From Asanoa ishikariensis (GTDB lineage Bacteria; Actinomycetota; Actinomycetes; Mycobacteriales; Micromonosporaceae), in NCBI RefSeq assembly GCF_900107455.1, contig NZ_FNQB01000002.1, positions 1,302,001 to 1,366,000 of the forward strand: DNA of 64,000 bases, in the 5' to 3' direction. Below are positions 15,876 through 23,788 of the stretch, in pieces. A program made the translations under genes and the position numbers. How positions within the stretch are numbered: position 1 is the first letter of the stretch; each line of letters begins with the position of its first letter. Under the pieces are notes generated by a model. The model saw nothing but the letters and a program-made list of their open reading frames with translations, had not been told where the DNA came from and searched no databases.

Positions 15876-16346
15876 ATGGTCGAAATCGAGCTCGCTCAAC
15901 CCGAGGACGCCGGCGAGGTGCTCACGCTCCAGCGGGCCGCGTTCCTCACCGAGGCCCAGCGTTACGACAACCCGCACCTGCCGATGCTCACCGAGACGCT
16001 GGACGAGATCACGGCGGTGATCAGCGGGCCGGGCACCCTGCTGGTCGGCCGCACCGCGCGCGGGCGGCTGGTCGCCGTCGGGCGGGGTCGGCTCGACGAG
16101 CACGGCACTTGCCACCTCGCCCGCCTCGCGGTGGCACCTGACCTACGCGGACGCGGGCTCGGCTGGCGGATCTTGGTCGCGATCGAGGCCGCGCACCCCA
16201 AGGCATTGCGCTTCGAGTTGTTCACGGGCGCCGAGAGCCATGACAACATCCGGTTGTACGAGCGGAACGGCTACAAGATCTTCGACCGGCGGCTGCTGGA
16301 CCGCGGTCCGGGCCTGGTTTACCTGGCCAAACCGGCCGTGCGCTAG
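15876..16346 (+). CDS. GNAT family N-acetyltransferase
   Basis: 156-residue single-domain acetyltransferase. The acetyl-CoA loop is LAVAPDLRGRGLGWRILVAI and the C-terminal signature is GAESHDNIRLYERNGYKIFD. The upstream open frame to 15726 has no domain features, so ATG 15876 is used. It ends 9 bp before dgt. The substrate is unknown; the family includes ribosomal-protein and small-molecule acetyltransferases. Confidence 0.82.
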   Translation: MVEIELAQPEDAGEVLTLQRAAFLTEAQRYDNPHLPMLTETLDEITAVISGPGTLLVGRTARGRLVAVGRGRLDEHGTCHLARLAVAPDLRGRGLGWRILVAIEAAHPKALRFELFTGAESHDNIRLYERNGYKIFDRRLLDRGPGLVYLAKPAVR

Positions 16347-16349
16347 CGT
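16344..16349 (+). promoter_or_regulatory. -10 box of dgt, leaderless type
   Basis: TAGCGT overlapping the stop codon of the acetyltransferase gene, exactly 6 nt before ATG 16356. Confidence 0.55.
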
Positions 16350-16355
16350 CGGATC

Positions 16356-17867
16356 ATGACAGAGCCGGTCGATCCCCGCGCGCGGCGGCTGTTCGATACC
16401 GGGCGCACCGGGCCGGGTGACCTGGCCGCCAGCCCGTTTCGGGCCGACCGCGACCGGATCGTCACCTCGCCCTTCTTCGCCCGGCTGGGCGGCGTCACCC
16501 AGGTGATCAGCCCGGGCGGCAGCGGCCTGCTGGTGCACAACCGGCTGACCCACAGCCTCAAGGTCGCCCAGGTCGCGCGGGCCATCGCCGAGCGGCTCAC
16601 CGCCGACCCCGGCAACCTGGCCCTGCTCGACAAGCTCGGCGGCTGCGACCCGGACGTGGTCGAGGCGGCCGCGCTGGCCCACGACCTCGGCCACCCGCCG
16701 TTCGGGCACCTCGGGGAGGCCGTGCTGGACCGGCTGGCCCGCGAGCGGCTCGGGCTGCCCGACGGCTTCGAGGGCAACGCGCAGTCGTACCGCATCGTCA
16801 CCAGCACCGAGATCCGCGGCGCCGCCACGATCGGGCTCAACCTGACCGCCGCGGTGCGCGCGGCGATCGTCAAGTACCCGTGGACCCGGCTGGGCTATCC
16901 GGAGCCGCATCCGCGCCGGATGAGCCCGCCGCCGCGCGGTGCGTCCGCGCCCGACTGGGACTTGGCCAGCGGTTCGGCCAAGTTCGGCGCCTACACGACC
17001 GAGGTCGACGACCTGCGCGAGGCGCGCGCCCCGTTCGCCGGCAAGATCCCGGACTGGCAGCAGACCGTCGAGGCGTCCATCATGGACATCGCCGACGACA
17101 TCGCGTACGCGATCCACGACGTCGAGGACTTCCACCGGGTCGGCGTGCTCCAGCAGGGGACAGTCGCGGCCGAGCTGATCGGCTGGCAGCGCGAGACCAA
17201 GCGGCTCGGCGGGCTCACCGACGCCGCGCTGGACGCGGGCAGCCGCCAGGCCGGCGTCGCGATCGAGCGGCTGCGCCGCCGGCTGCACCGCCGGGACCGC
17301 TGGATCAGCGACGACGAGGCGTTCGCGGACGCCGTCGAGCAGGTCCGGCACGACCTGGTCGACGGGCTGCTGGCCGACCCGTTCGACGGGTCCGTCGCGG
17401 CCGAGCAGTACGTGGCCCGGTTCTCCGCACGCTGGACCCGCCGGCTGGTCGACGCCGTCCGGCTGACCGACAGCCCGGCGGTCCGCTCCGGCCACGTGCT
17501 GTTGGACCGGCCGCAGTGGCACGAGGTCCAGGTGCTCAAGCTGATCCACCACCGGTTCGTGCTCGACCGCCCCGACCTGGCGCTGCACCAGCGCGGCCAG
17601 GCCCGCCTGCTCGCCACCCTGGTCGAGGCGCTGCTGGCCTGGATCGTCGACCCGGCCGAGGAGGCCCGGCTGCCGCAGCGCCTGCACGACCTGGTCGAGC
17701 TCGCCGAGGCGGAGTTGCCGGCGGGAACCCCCGACCGGGCCGCGCGCGCCCGCGGCCGGGCGATCGTCGACTTCGTCGCCGCGCTGACCGACCAGCAGGC
17801 GGTGGCGCTCCTCGATGCCTTGTCGGGCCGGTCGGGTCAGCTCTGGACGGACGCGTTCGTTCTCTGA
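16356..17867 (+). CDS. dgt: Deoxyguanosinetriphosphate triphosphohydrolase-like protein
   Basis: HD-domain dNTP triphosphohydrolase of 503 residues that would cleave dGTP (or other dNTPs) to the nucleoside and triphosphate and so control the dNTP pool. The metal-binding HD motif is visible: His66 in NRLTHSLKVAQVAR, His109-Asp110 in ALAHDLGHPPFGHLGE, and a later Asp in MDIADDIAYAIHDVEDFH. Dgt in other actinobacteria lies near dnaG, but that neighbour is not here. The DUF456 gene follows after 16 bp. Confidence 0.9.
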   Translation: MTEPVDPRARRLFDTGRTGPGDLAASPFRADRDRIVTSPFFARLGGVTQVISPGGSGLLVHNRLTHSLKVAQVARAIAERLTADPGNLALLDKLGGCDPDVVEAAALAHDLGHPPFGHLGEAVLDRLARERLGLPDGFEGNAQSYRIVTSTEIRGAATIGLNLTAAVRAAIVKYPWTRLGYPEPHPRRMSPPPRGASAPDWDLASGSAKFGAYTTEVDDLREARAPFAGKIPDWQQTVEASIMDIADDIAYAIHDVEDFHRVGVLQQGTVAAELIGWQRETKRLGGLTDAALDAGSRQAGVAIERLRRRLHRRDRWISDDEAFADAVEQVRHDLVDGLLADPFDGSVAAEQYVARFSARWTRRLVDAVRLTDSPAVRSGHVLLDRPQWHEVQVLKLIHHRFVLDRPDLALHQRGQARLLATLVEALLAWIVDPAEEARLPQRLHDLVELAEAELPAGTPDRAARARGRAIVDFVAALTDQQAVALLDALSGRSGQLWTDAFVL

Positions 17868-17871
17868 CCAG

Positions 17872-17877
17872 TACAGT
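17872..17877 (+). promoter_or_regulatory. -10 box of the DUF456 gene, leaderless type
   Basis: TACAGT exactly 6 nt before ATG 17884, without a ribosome site. Confidence 0.5.
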
Positions 17878-17883
17878 GCGCCA

Positions 17884-18384
17884 ATGGATCTGACGCAGAC
17901 GGACACCAACATCACGATCCTGTGCGGGGTCGCCATGGTGATCGGTGTCTTCGGCGTGGTGATCCCGTTCCTGCCCGGGCTGCTGCTGACCTGGGCCTCC
18001 GCCACCGCCTGGGCGATCTTCGTGGGCGAGGGCAACGGCCGCTGGGGCGTACTCGCGCTGGTCACCGTGATCGCGATCCTCGGCATCGTCGTCAAGTACG
18101 CCTGGCCGGGGCGCAACCTCAAGCGCAGCGGCATACCCAACAAGACGCTGCTGCTCGGCGGTGTGCTGGCCATCGTCGGCTTCTTCGTGATCCCGGTGAT
18201 CGGTCTGATCATCGGCTTCGTGGCCGGCATCTGGCTGGCCGAGCTCGCCCGGCTCGGCGACACGAAACAGGCCTGGCCATCGACCAAACACGCGATCAAG
18301 GCCGCCGGCCTGGCCATGCTCGTGGAGCTCGGCGCGGCGCTGGCCATCGCGATCATCTGGGTCGCGGCCGTCGTGGTGAGCTGA
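17884..18384 (+). CDS. DUF456 family membrane protein
   Basis: 166-residue integral membrane protein with four or five helices, matching DUF456. The N-terminal helix contains GVFGVVIPFLPGLLLTWAS, a central glycine-rich helix GGVLAIVGFFVIPVIGLIIG follows, then GIWLAELARLGDTKQAWPST between helices. The function of the family is unknown. It sits between dgt and the LigC-type ligase gene on the same strand, with gaps of 16 and 20 bp. Confidence 0.8.
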   Translation: MDLTQTDTNITILCGVAMVIGVFGVVIPFLPGLLLTWASATAWAIFVGEGNGRWGVLALVTVIAILGIVVKYAWPGRNLKRSGIPNKTLLLGGVLAIVGFFVIPVIGLIIGFVAGIWLAELARLGDTKQAWPSTKHAIKAAGLAMLVELGAALAIAIIWVAAVVVS

Positions 18385-18404
18385 CGTCTGGAAGACTCTG
18401 AGGG

Positions 18405-19523
18405 ATGGACCTGCCGATCAACCCGCCGGTCGAGCCGATGCTTGCCAAGAGCGTGCCGCAGATCCCCGAGGCCGACGGCATGAGCTACGAGCCGAAATGG
18501 GATGGCTTCCGGTGCATCGTGTTCCGCGACGGTGACGAGGTCGAGCTGGCCAGCCGGGGTGGCAAGACCCTCACCCGCTACTTCCCCGAGGTGGTCGAGC
18601 AGGCCAAGGCCCAGCTCCCGGAGCGGTGTGCGGTCGACGGCGAGATCGTGGTCATCCACCGTGAGGAGGGTCAGCAGCCCAAGCTCGAGTGGGACTGGTT
18701 GACCCAGCGGATCCACCCGGCCGCGTCCCGGGTCAAGCTGCTGGCCGAGAGCACCCCGGCCGACTTCGTGGCGTTCGACCTGCTCGCGCTCGGCGACGAG
18801 TCGCTCGTCGACCAGCCGTACGCGACCCGCCGGGCCAAGCTGGAGAAGGCCCTGGCCAAGGTCAAGTCGCCGGTGCACATCACGCCCACGACGCACGACA
18901 TCGAGACCGCGCGGCGCTGGTTCGAGATCTTCGAGGGTGCCGGGCTCGACGGGCTGATCGCCAAGCCGGCCGACATCGCCTACGAGCCCAACAAGCGGCT
19001 GATGTTCAAGATCAAGCACGCGCGTACGGCCGATGCCGTGGTCGCCGGGTTCCGCTGGCACAAGTCCGGCCCGGTGGTCGGCTCGCTGCTCCTCGGCCTC
19101 TACGACGAAGCGGGCACCCTGCACCACATCGGCGTCTCCTCGTCGTTCAGCATGGCCCGCCGGTCGGAGCTGCTCGACGAGCTCGCCGACTACCGCGAGC
19201 CCGCCGAGCACCCCTGGATCGACGCGGACAACGACGAGCAGCAGGTGGGCCCGACCTCGGCGACCGGCCAGCGCCGCCCCGGCGGGGTGAGTCGGTGGAC
19301 CGGCGGCAAGAACCTGGCCTGGGAGCCGCTTCGGCCCGACCTGGTGGTCGAGGTCGGCTACGACGCGATGGAGGGCGACCGGTTCCGGCACACGGCCCAG
19401 TTCGTCCGCTGGCGTCCGGACCGCGACCCCCGATCCTGCGGCTACGACCAGCTCGACCGGCCGGTCCGGTTCGATGTCGACGAGGTGCTCGGCGGCGACC
19501 CGTCAGCCGGGACGGGAGTCTGA
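18405..19523 (+). CDS. ligC: ATP-dependent DNA ligase, LigC type
   Basis: ATP-dependent DNA ligase of 372 residues. The adenylated lysine is Lys31 in EPKWDGFR (motif I). Other ligase motifs are ASRGGKTLTRYFPEV, CAVDGEIVV (motif III region), FVAFDLLALG, GLDGLIAKPADIAYEP and FKIKHARTADAVV (motif V). The C-terminal OB-fold region ends with RFRHTAQFVRWRPDRD. LigC enzymes in mycobacteria act with the LigD-like primase-polymerase PolD1/Prim-PolC in excision repair. A matching gene lies at 21975-23009, 2.5 kb away. The 3' end is 2 bp from the next gene. Confidence 0.88.
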   Translation: MDLPINPPVEPMLAKSVPQIPEADGMSYEPKWDGFRCIVFRDGDEVELASRGGKTLTRYFPEVVEQAKAQLPERCAVDGEIVVIHREEGQQPKLEWDWLTQRIHPAASRVKLLAESTPADFVAFDLLALGDESLVDQPYATRRAKLEKALAKVKSPVHITPTTHDIETARRWFEIFEGAGLDGLIAKPADIAYEPNKRLMFKIKHARTADAVVAGFRWHKSGPVVGSLLLGLYDEAGTLHHIGVSSSFSMARRSELLDELADYREPAEHPWIDADNDEQQVGPTSATGQRRPGGVSRWTGGKNLAWEPLRPDLVVEVGYDAMEGDRFRHTAQFVRWRPDRDPRSCGYDQLDRPVRFDVDEVLGGDPSAGTGV

Positions 19524-19525
19524 AC

Positions 19526-21070
19526 GTGCGTAAGCGGCTTTTCCTGGTCGGCCTGCTCGCCGGCCTGCTCGTGCTGACCGGCTGCACCGTGCCGGTCATC
19601 TCACCGAACGCCGGCAACAACAACGCGGCGCCCTCCCCGGCCGCGCCCGGCCAGGCCGCCTGGCGCCCCTGCCCCGACGTGCCGAACCAGCTCGTCGGCC
19701 GGGGTGCGTCGGGGATGACGTACGACTGCGCGACCATCAAGGTTCCGCAGGACTGGTCCGACGCCGGCAACGGACAGACCTTCGACGTCGCGCTGATCCG
19801 GGTACGCAACAAGAAGCAGCACGACCGCATCGGCTCGCTGCTGGTCAACCCCGGCGGCCCCGGTGCCTCCGGCGTCAACCTGGCCGTCTACCTCTCGTTC
19901 GGCGCGGCCTTCCAGGGCATCCCCGACGAGGTGACCCAGCGCTTCGACATCGTCGGCTTCGACCCGCGCGGGGTCGACCGGTCCAGCCCGGTCGAGTGCA
20001 TCACCGACGCCCAGCTCGACGAGAGCTTCGGCTACGTGCCTGACCCGGAGACGCAGGCCCAGTTCGACGGGCTGGTCGACCTCAACAAGACCATCGGCCA
20101 GGAGTGCGAAGCCAAGTACGGCGACAAGCTCAAGCTCTTCTCCACGGTCCAGACCGCCAAGGACATGGACGCGATCCGCAAGGCCGTCGGCGACGAGAAG
20201 ACGACCTACCTCGGCTACTCGTACGGCACCCTGCTCGGCGCCACGTACGCCCAGCTCTTCCCGAAGAACGTGCGGGCGCTGGTGCTCGACGGCGCGGTCG
20301 ACCCGCGGCAGAGCTTCGTGGCCGGCTCGCAGAGCCAGGCCAAGGGCTTCGCGCTGGCGTTCGACAACTTCGCCAAGTGGTGCGACTCGACACCCGACCA
20401 GTGCCCGATCGCACCCGACGCCAAGGCGGCGGTCAACACCCAGATCGACAAGGCCGAGGTGTCACCGGTGACCGGCGCCGACGGACGCAAGGCGACGTCC
20501 GGCTGGGTCTTCTACGCGGTGATCTCGTCGCTCTACACCCAGTCGGGCTGGCAGGCCCTGGGCAGCGCGATCAAGGCGCTGGAGGACGGCAAGCCGGCGC
20601 AGGTGTTCCAGCTCGCCGACGCGTACGCGGAGCGGGCGCCCGACGGCACCTACTCCAACCTGTTCGACGCCAACATCGCCGTCAACTGCGCCGACGCGAA
20701 GGCGGTGCCCGACGTCAAGCAGGTCCGCACCCTCCAGGGCCAGTGGCGCTCGCAGATCCCGATGTTCGGTGCGCCGCTCGCCGTGGGCATGCTGACCTGC
20801 GCGGTCTGGCCGGGCGGGCACGACCCGTACCCGACCGGTCCGGCCACCGGTTCCGCGCCGATCGTGGTGGTCGGCACGACCGGCGACCCGGCCACGCCGT
20901 ACGCGCAGGCGCCCGCCCTGGCCAACATGCTCGGCGTCGGCCACCTGCTGACCTGGGAGGGCGAAGGCCACACGGCCTACCCCCAGACGAGCTGCATCAC
21001 CGACGCGGTCGACCAGTACCTGCTCAATCTGACCGTTCCGCCAGAGGGGAAGCGCTGCCCGGCGAAGTAG
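19526..21070 (+). CDS. Secreted lipoprotein alpha/beta hydrolase, tripeptidyl-aminopeptidase-like
   Basis: 514-residue secreted hydrolase. The start is GTG 19526, giving a lipoprotein signal peptide with the lipobox LTGC (Cys about residue 19). The fold is alpha/beta hydrolase: oxyanion segment LLVNPGGPGASGVN, FDPRGVDRSSPVEC, and nucleophile elbow GYSYGT. The C-terminal TAP-like domain carries Asp in VVVGTTGDPATPY and the catalytic His in WEGEGHTAY. Such enzymes in Streptomyces remove N-terminal tripeptides or act as proline-specific exopeptidases. The longer open frame upstream is a shadow of ligC. The 3' end overlaps the antisense K+ channel gene by 47 bp. Confidence 0.88.
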   Translation: MRKRLFLVGLLAGLLVLTGCTVPVISPNAGNNNAAPSPAAPGQAAWRPCPDVPNQLVGRGASGMTYDCATIKVPQDWSDAGNGQTFDVALIRVRNKKQHDRIGSLLVNPGGPGASGVNLAVYLSFGAAFQGIPDEVTQRFDIVGFDPRGVDRSSPVECITDAQLDESFGYVPDPETQAQFDGLVDLNKTIGQECEAKYGDKLKLFSTVQTAKDMDAIRKAVGDEKTTYLGYSYGTLLGATYAQLFPKNVRALVLDGAVDPRQSFVAGSQSQAKGFALAFDNFAKWCDSTPDQCPIAPDAKAAVNTQIDKAEVSPVTGADGRKATSGWVFYAVISSLYTQSGWQALGSAIKALEDGKPAQVFQLADAYAERAPDGTYSNLFDANIAVNCADAKAVPDVKQVRTLQGQWRSQIPMFGAPLAVGMLTCAVWPGGHDPYPTGPATGSAPIVVVGTTGDPATPYAQAPALANMLGVGHLLTWEGEGHTAYPQTSCITDAVDQYLLNLTVPPEGKRCPAK

Positions 21071-21473
21071 CCTGCCGGGCGCTCAGCTCCTCCAGCAGTT
21101 GGCGTACGACGCGCAGGTTGTTCTTCAGCTCTTCCTGCTCCTCGTGCCGGAACGCGTCGTTGTCGACGATCAGCCGGCTGGCGAAGTGCGCCGTGATCAG
21201 CGGGATCACCAGCAGCACCATGGTCGAGATCAGCACGACGGCGATCGCGCGCGCCTGCCAGGTGTCGGGCGAGATGTCGCCGTAGCCGACGGTGGACGCG
21301 GTGACCACCGCCCACCAGAGCGAGTCGCCGACGTTGACCTTCTCGAACACGCTGTATAGCGCCGCGGCAATGACGATCATCAGCGCGTACGACATCATCA
21401 GCGTCCGCGGCGAGTTGGCGAAGTAGACCAGCCCGCGGTGGATCACCTTGAACGGCAGCAGCAAGGCCCTCAT
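21024..21473 (-). CDS. Two-helix potassium channel protein (Kch-like)
   Basis: 149-residue ion channel subunit. One helix (about residues 25-43), a pore loop with the K+ selectivity filter TVGYGD (61-66) and a second helix (about 73-95, AIAVVLISTMVLLVIPLITA) form a minimal KcsA-like pore. The cytoplasmic tail (100-149) is charged, with HEEQEELKNNLRVVRQLLEE, which looks like a coiled coil for tetramer assembly. It has no RCK domain. It overlaps the convergent hydrolase gene by 47 bp. A role in membrane potential or K+ leak is expected. Confidence 0.88.
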   Translation of the reverse strand: MRALLLPFKVIHRGLVYFANSPRTLMMSYALMIVIAAALYSVFEKVNVGDSLWWAVVTASTVGYGDISPDTWQARAIAVVLISTMVLLVIPLITAHFASRLIVDNDAFRHEEQEELKNNLRVVRQLLEELSARQATSPGSASPLAERSD

Positions 21474-21519
21474 GGCGCATCATCATGCACCCGCCTGTCG
21501 ATGTGCGAGGCTGCTCCGC

Positions 21520-21978
21520 GTGACTGATCTGATCTTCCGGTCCGCTTTGCGGTCCGATGTACCGGCGATTGTCGGCCTTCTGGCAGACGACCCGATCGGC
21601 GCGGGCCGCGAAACGGTCACGGAGGAGATCGACGCGGCCTACTGGCAGGCGTTCGACGCCCTGGACGGCGACCCACGCAACACGGTGGTCGTGGCCGTCG
21701 TTGGCGGCTCGGTTGTGGGGACGATGCAGCTCATCCTGATCCCGTCGCTCACCCGCCGGGGGGCGTTGCGCATGGAGATCGAGGGTGTACGCGTCGCCGC
21801 CGCACACCGGGGTGCCGGCCTGGGCCGACGGATGATCTCGTGGGCAGTCTCGGAGGCGCGCGCGTCGGGTTGTGCGCTGGTGCAGCTCACCACCGACAAG
21901 CGCCGGTCGGAGGCGCGCCGCTTCTACGAGTCGCTGGGCTTCTCGGCGACCCACGAGGGCATGAAGCTGGCGCTCTAG
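21520..21978 (+). CDS. GNAT family N-acetyltransferase
   Basis: 152-residue acetyltransferase from GTG 21520. The acetyl-CoA loop is VRVAAAHRGAGLGRRMISWA, preceded by VVGTMQLILIPSLTRRGA, and the C-terminus has TTDKRRSEARRFYESLGFSA. The ORF extends upstream to 21448, but that section has no fold-specific features. The stop overlaps the convergent primase-polymerase gene by 4 bp. Substrate unknown. Confidence 0.82.
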   Translation: MTDLIFRSALRSDVPAIVGLLADDPIGAGRETVTEEIDAAYWQAFDALDGDPRNTVVVAVVGGSVVGTMQLILIPSLTRRGALRMEIEGVRVAAAHRGAGLGRRMISWAVSEARASGCALVQLTTDKRRSEARRFYESLGFSATHEGMKLAL

Positions 21979-23009
21979 CCTTCTGTCCAGTTGGCCGGGT
22001 TCTTCTTGCTCGGCTGCACGCGGGGCGGCTCGCCCGGCATCTTGGGGTGATCGGGCGGGTAGGGCATGTCGCCGTGGCCTTCGCGCTCGTCGGCCGCGGA
22101 CCACTCGAGCAGCGGTGTGATGTCGAACGCGGCGTCGTCGATCCCGGCGTGCGGGTCACCGACCTTGGCGAACCGCTGCGGCAGCGTACGCAGATCGAAG
22201 TCGTTGGGCTCGACGTCGGGAAGCTCGTCCCAGGTCAACGGCGTCGAGGCGGTGGCCCGGGCGTTGGCCCGCAGCGAGTAGGCGGCCGCGATGGTGCGGT
22301 CGCGGGCCATCTGGTTGAAGTCGACGAACACCCGCTCCCCGCGCTCCTCCTTCCACCAGCTAGTGGTGACGAGATCGGGCCGGCGCCGTTCCAGTGCCCT
22401 CGCCAGGGCGATCGTGGCGCGCCGCACCTCGACGAAGGTCCACCTCGGCTGGATCCGGAGGTAGACGTGCACCCCGCGGCCACCGGAGGTCTTGGGCCAG
22501 CCGATAGCGCCAATCTCATCGAGCACGGCACGAAGCTCCCCGGCGGCCTCGGCCGCGTTCCCGAAGTCAGTGCCCGGCTGGGGGTCGAGGTCGATCCGCA
22601 GCTCGTCGGGGTGGTCGGGATCCTTGGCCCGCACGGGCCAGGCGTGAAAGACGACGGTGTTCATCTGCGCGGCCCAGGCGACGTGGGCCAGGTCGACGGG
22701 ACAGAGCTCGGTGGCCTTGCGCCCACTCGGGAAGGTGATCTCGGCGCCGTTGAGCCAGTCCGGGGTGCCGCGAGCGGGCAGCCGCTTCTGGTAGAACGCC
22801 TCCCCGTCGATCCCGTCGGGGAACCGCTGGAGGGTGGTCGGGCGATGGTCGAGCGCGCGGCTGATCCCGTCGCCGACGGCCAGGTAGTAGTCGAACACGT
22901 CCTGCTTGGTATAGCCGGCCTGGGGAAACATCACCCGGTCCGGACTACTGAGCCGCACGGCGTGCCCGGCGACCTCGACCTCGACAGCAGGAGCCTTCTT
23001 CGACGGCAT
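21975..23009 (-). CDS. LigD-type primase-polymerase (Prim-PolC/PolD1-like)
   Basis: 344-residue archaeo-eukaryotic primase family polymerase, the stand-alone form of the LigD polymerase domain. The metal-binding pair is D140/D142 in RIDLDPQPG. SGGRGVHVYLRIQP carries the conserved Ser/His nucleotide-binding segment, and FVDFNQMARDRTIAAAYSLR holds the third acidic position. Such enzymes fill short gaps and insert ribonucleotides in end joining or base excision repair. The ATG at 23009 is backed by TAGGGT 7 nt upstream; longer frames reach 23288 but lack features. Together with ligC in the same region it probably forms a two-component gap-filling and ligation system. Confidence 0.87.
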   Translation of the reverse strand: MPSKKAPAVEVEVAGHAVRLSSPDRVMFPQAGYTKQDVFDYYLAVGDGISRALDHRPTTLQRFPDGIDGEAFYQKRLPARGTPDWLNGAEITFPSGRKATELCPVDLAHVAWAAQMNTVVFHAWPVRAKDPDHPDELRIDLDPQPGTDFGNAAEAAGELRAVLDEIGAIGWPKTSGGRGVHVYLRIQPRWTFVEVRRATIALARALERRRPDLVTTSWWKEERGERVFVDFNQMARDRTIAAAYSLRANARATASTPLTWDELPDVEPNDFDLRTLPQRFAKVGDPHAGIDDAAFDITPLLEWSAADEREGHGDMPYPPDHPKMPGEPPRVQPSKKNPANWTEG

Positions 23010-23016
23010 GTGGTCG

Positions 23017-23022
23017 ACCCTA
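23017..23022 (-). promoter_or_regulatory. -10 box of the primase-polymerase gene
   Basis: Minus-strand TAGGGT 7 nt before ATG 23009, supporting that start over the longer reading frame. Confidence 0.45.
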
Positions 23023-23152
23023 TGCCCCCGGGGATCTCCTTCCGACAGGTCACGTTCGAGTGATGGGAAGAAAGTTGCCCAACCCGACCAATCCGGGCGG
23101 CGGATAGATCCGAATCCCTTCTGCACACACGTTCTCCCCGAAGGGATCCACC

Positions 23153-23785
23153 ATGCGTCTCCCGAAGTTCGTCGCCGTTGCCGCCGTGGCAGCGTTCGCC
23201 TTGACCGTCGCCGCCTGCGGTAGTGATGCTGGCGACGCGCAGAACGCGAATCCACCGGCCAGCGCGCCTTCGTCAGCCATGACGTCAAGCCCCGCGATGG
23301 TCGCGGGTGAGTTCGGCTCAGGTTGCTCCGCCGTGCCCACCGATCCGATGAACGCCGGCAGTTTCCAGGCGATGGCGCAGGTGCCGGTCGCGACCGCCGC
23401 GTCGGGCAACCCGCTGCTGTCCACGCTGGTCACCGCGGTCAAGCAGGCGGGTCTGGTCGACTCGCTCAACAGCGCGGAAGACGTCACGCTCTTCGCACCG
23501 ACCAACGACGCGTTCGCGAAGATTCCCAAGGCGCAGCTCGACCAGGTGCTGGCCGACAAGGAGAAGCTGACGAAGATTCTGACCTACCACGTCGTGACGG
23601 GTGGGCAGCTCACTCCCGAGACGCTGGCCGGCACGCAGATGACCCTCGAAGGGCAGAACCTGATGGTCGCCGGCAGCGGCGCCAACTTCACCGCCAACGG
23701 CGACGCGAAGGTCGTCTGCGGCAACGTCAAGACCGCCAACGCCACGGTGTACATCGTGGACACCGTCCTCATGCCCCCGGCCTGA
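23153..23785 (+). CDS. Fasciclin-domain lipoprotein (MPT70/MPB83-like)
   Basis: 210-residue secreted lipoprotein with lipobox VAAC (Cys about 22) and a Ser/Ala/Pro linker to about residue 60. A single FAS1 domain follows: NPLLSTLVTAVKQAGLVDSL, VTLFAPTNDAFAKIP, ILTYHVVTGGQL and the C-terminal KTANATVYIVDTVLMPP. FAS1 domains mediate cell adhesion and surface interactions; mycobacterial relatives are the secreted antigens MPB70/MPB83. It lies 3 bp before the molybdopterin oxidoreductase, so both are probably one operon. Confidence 0.9.
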   Translation: MRLPKFVAVAAVAAFALTVAACGSDAGDAQNANPPASAPSSAMTSSPAMVAGEFGSGCSAVPTDPMNAGSFQAMAQVPVATAASGNPLLSTLVTAVKQAGLVDSLNSAEDVTLFAPTNDAFAKIPKAQLDQVLADKEKLTKILTYHVVTGGQLTPETLAGTQMTLEGQNLMVAGSGANFTANGDAKVVCGNVKTANATVYIVDTVLMPPA

Positions 23786-23788
23786 CGC

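Noticed and set aside
16143-19391. A 1082-codon open frame on the minus strand across dgt, DUF456 and ligC
   Set aside because: It is antisense to three well-supported genes, has Arg/Gly/Val-rich composition typical of shadow frames in high-GC DNA and shows no domain motif.
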